From Acanthochromis polyacanthus (lineage: Eukaryota > Chordata > Actinopteri > Pomacentridae), in contig NC_067132.1 of the NCBI RefSeq assembly GCF_021347895.1, positions 868,001-932,000 on the forward strand: a stretch of DNA of 64,000 nt, read 5' to 3'. The notes beneath the pieces were generated by a model that was not told the origin of the DNA, did no database searches, and saw nothing but the letters and a program-made list of their open reading frames with translations. Below, one piece after another: positions 53,997-64,000 of this stretch (within the stretch, counting starts at the first letter, position 1; each line of letters begins with the position of its first letter). The translations under genes and the position numbers were made by a program.

Positions 53997-55579
53997 TACA
54001 TTTTCAAGCCTGTTATTACTGTTTTTGGGCATGTTATGTTCATGTTCAAGTGCAGAAATAAATATGCACACATCTGCAGATACATGTGCACAAAAAATAT
54101 AGACACAAACAGTACATTATTTCTTCACATTGAAACACACAAATTTAGGTAGAATACGAAGCGAGGATAAGAGATGGAGAGTAAACCAATAGCCCTGCAG
54201 CTTATTTCTGCAGACAAGCTGTTGTTTAATATGACTGCAGCAGACGTCGGTCCCATGACAGTCATTTAAACCTCCAGAGTCTGCCCGACTGAAGGAGATG
54301 CAAGTATCTCTCCTTCCCCCGCACGTCTCATATTTTATATTGCTTTTCTCTTCCTCTTTCACTCTCTCTTTCCATTACTCATACCTTCCTTTCTCTCTCT
54401 GAGTGAGCGGCGCAGAAGCTGGAGGTGGTGGAATCATATTAATGCTTCATTAATGTCATAATCCTCAACCTGTTGTTGTCCAGTTCTGTTGGGAAAAGAT
54501 AACTGTCAGTAAAACATGAGGTAAAAGAACTGACAGTGTGACAGTTCTAAAGCCTTCTGAGGTTTGATTCTCCACTCGAGATGCTCCTGATTTGTTGGCA
54601 TTGTGTCATCTTTAGGTTGCTGTTTTGCAGCTACCACGTGGAGTGCTGCATGATTTTGCTGTTGCTTGGTCTCGTTTAAATTTAAAGGAGCAATGACTGT
54701 GTTTGATTTTTACTCCATTCATACATAGAAAACAAATTCATCCATGTATCCTATGTACTGTAGCTAATTGGCTCTGGATCCTGTATTATATAAAGAGATT
54801 GTAAATTCTCATTTGGGGCTGTGTGTTTGCTTTCACTGTTTACCACTAAATAAAACATGTCTTATAGCTTTTGATATTCCCAAAGAGAATTGTATTATTG
54901 GCAATTTCTCCCTGTGAACCATAAATCATGCTGTTGTGGGGTTTGTCCAAGCTGGCTTTTGAATGCAGTGCCTACTTCATCTCACACCAGTCCAAATATG
55001 ATGGGTGCCATTTTAAAGGCAAAGGAGGCTTGTAATTAATATTGTACGAACACTTTGTATGAATTTAGTTTATAACTTAAAACTGTTTGTGACCTTTTGT
55101 TCAAAGCATCCTCACTTTATTTTGCTTCACAGCCTGTTCTTTTTGCTTCTTGCTCACTTCAAATAAATAAAGTGATGGTTTCTTGTTGTACAAAATTATT
55201 AATAAATAATAATAAAATAAAATAATAATCATAGGAATTCTTGGCATGGACTGAAGTCAAGCTACATAATAGTTGTTTTTTTCAAGACAGATAGTGTTAG
55301 ACTGAGTGGTCTTGGAGTTGTTCATTTTTGCTGTGTCTTGGTGACAGCCATAGCAGACTGGACCCTCAGCAGTCAGACTGATGTTTGTTGTGACTTGAAT
55401 GATGTATTGAAACAAACCTTACTGATTTATCTGACGATACTAAAATTAATGCAAATCCCCCCACCACCACCACTGGCCTCTGACTATTCAGTTGGGCAAT
55501 TATCAGGCTGACACCGTAGAACCCAATCACCACTGACTCAACACGTTTAACTTCACTATACATTGATGAAAGCTATCAA
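53995..55579. other. No gene recognised
   Basis: Includes a pyrimidine-rich stretch (54340-54400) and AT-rich DNA with (AATAA)-type words near 55190-55230. No coding exon or bounded repeat recognised. Confidence 0.5.
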
Positions 55580-57220
<1,641 letters not shown>

Positions 57221-57655
57221 TGTCTAATATATTGTTGGTTCTTTGCAAAACAGGTCTCAATTCTACAAGACCTCTGAAAGTGACACCAAGGCAAACAGGT
57301 TTCTAGCTCATTCCCTTCCACCAAGTTAATGGTTTCTCTTTCTTGTTGGTCAATACGCTGAGCAATAAAGCTGTAGCCCTTGTAACAGATATTCAGATCA
57401 CATTTTATGGGTTTGTCTCGTCTATAAGTGAACATGTTTCAGTCTCTTTTTAAAGTTCAGTTGCTTCAGCTTACTGTCAGCTTTAGATAGGTAATAAAGA
57501 ACAGTATTCCAAGAGCAGATAAACAAAAAGCTGCACAATATGGTCACAATACTTTTCAACACAATTAGCTGTCACAATGACGAAAGCAAGAAAAATTGAG
57601 AATACTAGTAATTATTCTTTAAATGCTTCTATCTCAACTGTCTTTACTTTTACAG
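57221..57655. other. No gene recognised; ends in a strong splice acceptor
   Basis: AT-rich intron-like DNA finishing with a pyrimidine tract (CTATCTCAACTGTCTTTACT) and TTTTACAG at 57655. Confidence 0.5.
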
Positions 57656-57863
57656 AAATAAATTAAACAGAGCATTGACTGCCACAGGGGAGATGGCACA
57701 GTTGTTAAGTAAAGCATGTGAAGATGAGTTGAAACCCAAAGGAGCCTCAGTGGAGTTATCAGACCACCTCAGTGAGCTGAATAACACGCAACATTCAAGG
57801 CTGAAATTAAAACTGTGGTTGAGGAGGAGAGTCGCTGACAATCAGTCGACTGGATTCAAATGA
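57656..57863 (+). CDS. Candidate terminal coding exon of an unidentified host gene
   Basis: After the acceptor TTTTACAG the frame entering with one base of a split codon is open for 68 codons to TGA at 57861-57863. It includes NKLNRALTATGEMAQLLSKA, then CEDELKPKGASVELSDHLSE, and a basic end LKLKLWLRRR. Composition is protein-like (mixed charged helix, no low complexity), and the acceptor is the best in the window. I do not recognise the protein. Its upstream exons would lie at least beyond the Tc1 element, and none was found. It may also be a lone retained exon. Confidence 0.4.
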
Positions 57864-58016
57864 GGAAATAGTAATTACAAATAATTAATCTTCAGTAATA
57901 CTCTCTGGTTTACTTTATCCAATCTTTATGTGAGTATTATATTGCAAATCTTGAGCTTAGCAATTTGCCTCATAGTGAAAGAGAAAATCAGATTTTAGGA
58001 CTCAGTAGTAGTCATA

Positions 58017-58041
58017 ATAATAATAATAATAATAATAATAA
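58017..58041. repeat. (AAT)n microsatellite
   Basis: AAT repeats at the edge of a reversed SINE fragment; a similar tract lies at 58149-58172. Confidence 0.85.
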
Positions 58042-58049
58042 TTCTTATC

Positions 58050-58147
58050 TATACACCACTCTATCCTCATTAGGGTTGCGGGGGGTGCTGGAGCCTATCC
58101 CAGCTGGCTTGGGGCAAAGGCAGGGGACACCCTGGACAGGTCGCCAT
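58050..58147 (-). mobile_element. 3' fragment of the tRNA-derived SINE, reversed
   Basis: Complement of GTCCCCTGCCTTTGCCCCAA and TAGGCTCCAGCACCCCCCGC matches the tail of the SINE at 50657-51031. The tRNA head is missing. Confidence 0.8.
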
Positions 58148-58364
58148 TGTTATTAATAATAATAATAATAATAATTAATATTATTATATTAAAACAACAA
58201 CAACAATAATAATAATCATGAAAGGCACTCACTTCCTTTACATGTTTAGTTTTCCCGCTCTTGGCATGGCTATAATCAGCAAAAATCTTGTAATGACCAA
58301 AGATTAAAAAGACATATTGTGATTTTCAGCCTGCAACAAACAACATCATGCAGATGTTTTTATC

Positions 58365-58532
58365 ACTCCGCCAAAGAATGCAGTGGAGTTACGTGATGGT
58401 CGGTGTACATTTGTCCTTCTGTGAATCAGTCTGTTAGCAACATTACTCAAAAACGAGTTAAGAGATTTAGATGAAATTTTCAGGGATGGTCAGAAATGAC
58501 ACAAGGACCACCTCATTAGATTTTTGGCAGTG
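58365..58532. repeat. Dispersed repeat beginning CTCCGCCAAAGAATGCAGTG
   Basis: Phrases GAGTTACGTGATGGTCGG, CTCAAAAACGAGTTAAGAGA and GATGAAATTTTCAGGGATGG belong to a repeat I recognise as common in fish genomes. No coding content; name unknown. Confidence 0.45.
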
Positions 58533-59599
58533 ATTCAATTCAATTCAATTTTATTTATATAGCGTCAATTACAGTCAAATCGTCTCAAGACGCTTTACAG
58601 AACCCATATGCCTGACCCCCAGAGCAAGCCCAAAGGCGACAGTGGCAAGGAAAAACACCCTTTTAACAGGGAAGAAACCTCGAGCAGAACCCGGCTCTAT
58701 ATAGGGGGGACCCATCTGCCTGCTGGCCGGGCGGGTTGAGAAGGACAGAAGAGGGCAAGGAGGAGGGGTGGGAGAAGAGGGAGGGGTGGGAAAGCAAGGA
58801 AAACACAACACACATTTGGATACATGCATGACAGGATATGTGACACAGACAAAGTATAAGCTAACATTGAAAACTGACTCATAATTTACTCTTATGATGT
58901 ACGGCTCTGACATTAAACATACTCCATATATAGCTAGCAGTAAAATTCAAACAGTATGTAAGTTAGCATAACAGTATAGTGAAGGCAATGCAGAGTTGAC
59001 TGGTGGAAAAAGGGAGTTGGAAGCAGAGGGCTGGAGGAAGGTCAGCAGCAGCTTCCCACAGTGGACATGATGGAGACGGGACCAGCTGGTGGAACATCAA
59101 CCGCAGATCTGAAGCATCCAGCTCTGGGACCAGGGACACTCGGAGAAATAGCACAGGGGGAAACAGAGTGAATGTACTGCAATAACGGTATACATATTAA
59201 ATGTAAAGGTAGATAGAGAAGGGCTCAGTGCATCAAGAAAAGTCCCCCAGCAGCCTAGGCCTATAGCAGCATGACTAGAGGCAGAACGAAGGGACGTCCA
59301 AGAGGGAGTCAGCTGTGCAAATGAAGACACAAGCCGAACCCCTGTGGGTCACCCAGTCAGCCCCAACTATAAGATTTGTCAAAAAGGAACGTTTTAAGCC
59401 TGGTCTTAAAAACAGAGAGGGTGTCTGCCTCCCGAACCCAAACTGGGAGCAGGTTCCACAGGATAGGCGCCTGATAACTGAAGGCTCTGCCTCCCATTCT
59501 ACTTTTAGAAATTCTAGGAGAAATTCAGTGATGTGGCTTATAGTCTGAATCCATGGATTTGTTACGGATTTCTCATTGCGAGATAGCAGCACGACATCA
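58533..59599 (-). mobile_element. LINE-derived 3' region, minus orientation
   Basis: The left edge GATTCAATTCAATTCAATTT followed by TATTTATATAGCGTCAATTA is a well-known fish LINE 3' end with a (TTGAA)n tail in the complement. The interior phrases (GAAACCTCGAGCAGAACCCG, CCCCAGCAGCCTAGGCCTAT, AGAGAGGGTGTCTGCCTCCC) are all repeat-derived. No polymerase domain is left. Open frames on either strand have no family resemblance. Confidence 0.7.
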
Positions 59600-61160
59600 C
59601 TCAATTCAATTCAATTCAAGCACTTTATCTCTGAGGGGCAATTAGGGTGTAAAGAGCAGCATCAACAAAGACCAAGACAAAAACAAGCGGAACATCAGAC
59701 AATAAAACCGACACCAAATTCTAAATTTAAAAAACAAAGTTCTATTATTTAAAAGCAAATGCTATCATTTAAAAACAAGTTCTATAATTTAAAAACAAAG
59801 TTAAATAATTTACAAGTGACTGTTGTGTGTGTCAATAAAGTGCTCTGTGCTTCCCTCTTAGGTGCTAAGTACACTTAGTTGTGGGGTCTGTGCCATGTCT
59901 GGACAGAGAGGGGTCAGAGTTCAGAAGCTGGACTGCTGTTAGGACAAAGGTGGATTTCCTCATTGGTGTTCTGCAGTGTGGACATCTTAGCCTACGACCT
60001 GATGGGAGCCACTCAAACACTTATTCTACATGACTTAGGGGTCATGTAGGATCCTGTGAGCAGTGCGAGTTATTTGCTGGTCGTAATATACAGAAAGGGC
60101 TCTAACAGGGTGTCCAATGATTTTAGAGCAAACTCTGGTTATGCTGAGTAAGCATGTGCGGTCCTGCAGATTAACTGAATTAAACCATGAGATGAAAGAG
60201 AATGTTAGCACGCTCTCAATGAAGGAGTGGTAAAAAGTCAATAGAAATTTTTTGTTCACTCCGAACGAACTCAGCTTCCTAAGAAGATACTGTCTCTAGT
60301 GACGCTTCTTGAGGATATCCTCTGTGTTAGAGGAAAAACTTCAGAAGGCTGTCAAATATGGTGCCCAAGTACCTACACTCCACCACCACCTCCACAGGCT
60401 CCCCACTGATACTGACAGCCTCTGCCAGTTGTCTCTGCTTGCTGGTGAATGTCACAATCACCTCTTTGGTCTTGGTTGGGTTTAGCTGGAGACCAGTGTC
60501 GTCACACCAGGTAATAAAGTCCTGAAGAGCAGAACTATGGTGTAGGTTTGGTGCAGAGAGAGTAGGACTGTGTCATCAGCAAATTTAACCAGGTTACAAT
60601 GGGGCTGGCTGGACCTGCAGTCGTCAGTGTAAAGGATGCAAAGGAGTGGTGGTAAGACACAGCCCTGCGGGGAGCCGATGGAGGTGTGGAGGATATCAGA
60701 GTGCAGGCTGTTAACAAGCACTCTCTGTGACGGGTTGGTTAAAAAGTCAGTAATCCACAAGGTGAGCCGGTGATCCAAGTTGAAGCGGGTTACTAACTTC
60801 TCAGCAAGTACGTAAGTGTGGCTGCATGGTGTTAAACACTGATGAGAAGTCTGCATGCAGGAGCCTAGCAATGGAATTGGGGGTCTCCAGAAGTGCATGG
60901 ATGGTCTACAATAAGAATACTTCCCCTACCAGCCCTGTATGCAAACTGCAGTGGGTCCATAAAGCTATCAGCAGACTTGGTGATGAAGTTTTTAACAATC
61001 CTCTCCATTGCCTTCATCACCTCCTGTAGCTCCTCAGTGAAGACAACTTGGCCGGACTGCAGCTGCAGCTGCAGAAGCAAATCCCTGGAATATGTAATCC
61101 GCGGTGGGTCCGGAAGACTATATCCACTTGGTCAGCAAAAAAAATTGTCCATAAAATACA
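59600..61160 (-). mobile_element. LINE (reverse-transcriptase type), minus orientation, decayed
   Basis: The 3' end at the left edge is (TTGAA)n next to AGATAAAGTGCTTGAATTGA on the minus strand. The reverse transcriptase region runs from about 61080 down to 60035. Directly abuts the 3' end of another minus-strand LINE remnant at 58533-59599. Confidence 0.75.
60035..61080 (-). pseudogene. LINE reverse transcriptase, broken
   Basis: In order on the minus strand: VMKAMERIVKNFITKSADSF, MDPLQFAYRAGRG, then a shift, AEKLVTRFNLDHRLTLWITD, FLTNPSQRVLVNS, GSPQGCVLPPLLCILYTDD and KFADDTVLLS, where FADD is the polymerase catalytic box. Next come the LQLNPTKTKEVIVTFTSKQR region (about 60430-60500, in another frame), then NKKFLLTFYHSFIESVLTFS and the thumb region ITRVCSKIIGHPV. 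Several frameshifts. Similar to the CR1/L2/Rex1-like LINEs of fish; clade not resolved. Confidence 0.82.
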
Positions 61161-61223
61161 ACAGGGATGCCGTGATCCATAGGATCCTAGTAGTAATCCA
61201 TTGTCCGGTGTGCTGGAACTAGT

Positions 61224-61540
61224 GGGGCGGTTGTGGATCAGGTGGTAGAGCGGGTCGTCCAATGATCGAAGGGTTGGTGGTTCGATTCCCGCTCTCGCCT
61301 AGTCATGTGCTGCATGCCGAAGTTTCCTTGGGCAAGATTCTGAACCCCAAAGTGCCTACCAGTGACTGTTCCACTGGTGTATGAATGTACACTGACTGAT
61401 GTTGCAGGTTGATTAGCAACCTGCACATTAGTGCGTGAATGAGTGTGTGTCTGGGTGAATGGGAGCAATTGTTGTAAAAGCGCTTTGAGTAGTCTGATGA
61501 GTAGAAATGTGCTATATAAGAGCAAGTCCATTTACCATTT
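61224..61540 (+). mobile_element. tRNA-derived SINE of a second type
   Basis: Head GGGGCGGTTGTGGATCAGGT and GGTAGAGCGGGTCGTCCAAT with a B-box-like GGTTCGATTCCCG. The body has TTCCTTGGGCAAGATTCTGA, and the 3' end AGCGCTTTGAGTAGTCTGAT and GCAAGTCCATTTACCATTT. Typical of a very abundant fish SINE; no coding content. Confidence 0.85.
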
Positions 61541-62264
61541 TAGTGCTAACTAGCACTAGCCTCGCTAGCTTCAGTACTGCAACAATCTCCCACAGCATAC
61601 AACAGACTCCACACAGTCGTTAACACAAGCACGAGCAGTCCAAGATATAAGGGCCTACATGCCACTAGCATTATGCTAAAAAAGTCTTTAAAAACAAAGT
61701 CAAACATAAAACACACATATGAGTAAAAACAGGTGCACGTCATGCCACCAGTCACCACATGAGCAGTGAACCGGAAGGTCAAACTCACTGTCACTATGAC
61801 AACAAGTAACCACTACTTCACCTGCCTGTTGATGATTACATGATTGTGATCCTACAACATATCCATCGAGACTTTTCTGTCGGAAATGATACAAAGAATA
61901 ATTTATTAAATTGTGAGGGTGTTTCTGAGTCCCATCGATTGCTGCCGCCTGCTCCATATTTTGGCCACAAGATTCGGTGTCTGTACATAACGTACACATG
62001 CATAAGACATGCCTGTGCTCAGTGCAAGGTCATTTCTTTCATTAAAAATTTAATCGGTCGGAAATGATACAAAGACTGAGCGCCTGAAAAGAATACTGTG
62101 CTTTCTGAGTGCTTTTCTTGTTGTATTATTATCATGGATGGATTAAAATGTAAGCAGCACTTCATATTGGTGTTGAATGTTGAGACAGACCTTGTCCGAA
62201 TTGATGACTGTCAGAGCCTGTCTCTGCTTAACTGGCAGTTTCTCTCTCCCATTCATTCAAATGT
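61541..62264. other. No gene recognised; contains a 19-bp direct repeat
   Basis: GTCGGAAATGATACAAAGA occurs at 61879-61897 and 62057-62075, enclosing 159 bp that end in an A/T-rich stretch. No coding exon recognised. Confidence 0.6.
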
Positions 62265-62265
62265 A

Positions 62266-62346
<81 letters not shown>

Positions 62347-62407
62347 GCGTGTGCGTGTGCGTGTGTCTGTGTCTGTGTCTGTGTGTCTGTGTGGGTCTGT
62401 GTGTGTA
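62265..62407. repeat. (GT)n microsatellite with (GTGTGC)n and (GTGTCT)n interruptions
   Basis: About 75 bp pure GT, then GCGTGT and CTGTGT hexamers. The Cys/Val-rich frames across it are artefacts. Confidence 0.95.
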
Positions 62408-63187
62408 ATTACCAGGAGCGAAGACACCTGTGCAGTGGGCTGACTCACTTGTCTCCGACCAGCTCACTACTCCATAAAATTCTGTGCCAGACTGTTGATC
62501 TGGACACCAATCAGTCAGCCCAGGCCTTGCTTGATTAATTATCTGCTTTTCGTGTGCCAGTTTGTAACTTCTGTTTGCTCTGTCTTAATTTCCTCAGTCA
62601 GTTTCCTGCCTCATGAACCTCAGCCACCCTGGAATTCCTTCCAATCACACATCTCCTCTTCTACTCTCTCCCTCGGATAAGACGGCTGGATGACCCGCTT
62701 GCCCCTGGCATTCACATCTGTACCTGAATCAACTCTCTGGATCAGCTGCCTTACAGATTTGCAACTGCCCTAGACCTATCACAACCTGCTAGCTAAGTTT
62801 TAGTCTAGCAGCTGGCCATGTTTCCTGCCAGATTGTTCTGTGTGGTTAGCTTAGCCTTTTCTTTAGCATTTAGCAGCTCCAGCAGCACTTCCTGTCCCGT
62901 GTTGTCTGCTATAGCACCCCTGGTGCCCTTTGCTAGTGTAATATGCTTGTATTGTTTACTTGTAACTCTGAGTGTCTTGTGTTTTCTGCTAGATCATTAC
63001 CCTCCTTCGGAGTTGTTACTCTCATGTGCTACTAGGTCACTAGCCATCAGCTAGCTCAGCACTGGCCTGTTTTCCTAGCCTGATGCCTTGTGTGCCTGCT
63101 TGTTCATGTTGTAGTACAGTACGTTGGTTGGTTTTGGAGTTTGTTTACGCAGAGCACTTTCTGGTTCCTCTCTCTGACTTTCAATAG
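62408..63187. other. Probable 5' leader of the LINE that follows
   Basis: Non-coding, CT-rich with CTAG/GCTAGC words (62780-63060). Position immediately upstream of the endonuclease frame suggests LINE 5' sequence; nothing else recognised. Confidence 0.35.
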
Positions 63188-63904
63188 GTGGGTCATTCCC
63201 TTTATCATTACCTGACTGAAAATCTGAAAGGGGCAGATTCAGCCAAAATCTTCCAGGTATTTAAACACACATGCTACGCTGTAGTGTCAGCGGAACTGTC
63301 AGCCTCTTTTGTCAGCCCTCATTGTGTGAAGACTGAATTGGGGAAAGACCTGCAAGTCTACCTGTGCGGGTCCACCGAGAAAGGACACCGATTTGGTAGT
63401 CTTTTCCCACTATTTATACATGGAACCAGCCTCACCCACTATGTGCTACAATACCATTCCTGTTATCCAAGGCTTTCAAAAAAACAACACATTTGCTACA
63501 AAAAACGCAAGCCTACAAACCTCCACTCCATCACAAAAGCCTCCACTACTGGTGTTTCCTTCAACCTTGGCCTATGGAATTGCCAGTCAGCTGTAAACAA
63601 AACAGAATTAAACCAAACACTGGTTAATTCTTCAGATATTCAGGTGACTGAAACCGGGATCCGTCCAGAAAACACTGCTACACCAGCTGCTCTCTTTGCT
63701 GACTCCATCTTCTCCCACACACCTCATGCTGCTGGACGGGGAGGTGGTACAGGAGTCCTCACTTCCAAAAAATGCAAGTTCACTATGCTCTTCCTGCCAA
63801 ACAACAACGCCGCATTTGAACACCATGCAATCAGTGTCATCCTGTTTAACCGCTACAGAACTGTCAGGGCCAGCGGCAGATTTCAAAAATGCTTGCCAAC
63901 ATAA
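63188..63904 (+). pseudogene. LINE ORF2 N-terminus with APE-type endonuclease, truncated
   Basis: The frame has an unremarkable first half, then the endonuclease signature: LGLWNCQSAVNKTELNQTL (Asn of the first motif), IQVTETGIRPENTATPAALF (catalytic Glu), SHTPHAAGRGGGTGVLTSK and FEHHAISVILF. The order is that of the apurinic-like endonuclease that nicks target DNA for target-primed reverse transcription in CR1/L2-like fish LINEs. The frame is lost after NRYRT, where the IYRPPG-type motif should follow, and stops at 63902-63904. No reverse transcriptase is seen in the remaining 96 bases of the window, so whether the copy continues is unknown. Confidence 0.8.
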
Positions 63905-64000
63905 GGCTGCTCTCAGTGGCTACAGTGAGCGCTGACCGTCTGGACCGCGCCATCTAACCTAGATACTCACATCTCCTAAACAGTCGGAGGAAATTTTTAA

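Noticed and set aside
58575..58913. 112-codon frame on the minus strand
   Set aside because: Lies in LINE-derived 3' sequence that is non-coding in the family; no motif.

Overview
The window looks like an intergenic, transposon-dense stretch of a ray-finned (teleost) fish genome. The evidence is the repeat content: Tc1 transposons with long inverted repeats that each carry two direct repeats, several hAT families (BED-finger and TTF/ZMYM1-like), tRNA-derived SINEs, LINE 3' ends with (TTGAA)n-type tails, long (CA)n tracts and the TTAA-flanked CCCT...AGGG miniature element. No complete ordinary host gene is visible. The best host-gene candidates are two THAP-domain exon pieces at the left and one well-spliced terminal exon at 57656-57863.

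Layout. 1-2000: a gag-like fragment and a THAP-domain gene remnant behind three CCAAT boxes. 2200-4000: two Tc1 remnants. 4000-8870: mostly unrecognised AT-rich sequence with one piggyBac-like miniature element. 8870-10200: (CA)n tracts around two copies of a GTGGGGACC/GGTCCCCAC palindromic repeat. 10269-12300: a hAT with a BED finger (GTF2IRD2-like). 13314-47983: one minus-strand TTF/ZMYM1-like hAT-type gene of several exons, broken by stacked insertions. 48000-55500: SINE, mariner and Tc1 fragments and a LINE that landed between two (CA)n-linked repeats. 55580-57220: an apparently intact Tc1 element. 58050-64000: LINE and SINE remnants, ending in an APE-endonuclease ORF that runs off the window.

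The ZMYM1-like gene is the backbone of the middle of the window. Its coding frame is interrupted by a 593-bp hAT-like MITE (8-bp duplication CTTAGGAT), a 994-bp solo LTR (5-bp duplication GGTAT) and a 27.8-kb BED-finger hAT (8-bp duplication GTTGCTGA). Its first intron holds a pogo/Tigger-like element nested in another inverted-repeat element. At each of the three coding insertions the host frame resumes exactly once one duplication copy is discounted, so the order of events can be read.

The most unusual object is inside the 27.8-kb hAT: a 24-kb, single-orientation concatemer (18314-42301) of ten long modules (about 1.8-2.3 kb) and eighteen short modules (about 50-125 bp), all separated by (ATT)n tracts. 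Each short module is built from nested palindromes that would fold as a tRNA-like cloverleaf closed by AGGGTCC/GGACCCT. The long modules repeatedly carry a GCGCC(A/C)CCT box, and at least fourteen copies of it match the published CTCF core consensus exactly. I do not recognise a family name for this array. The open frames inside it look like by-products, not genes.
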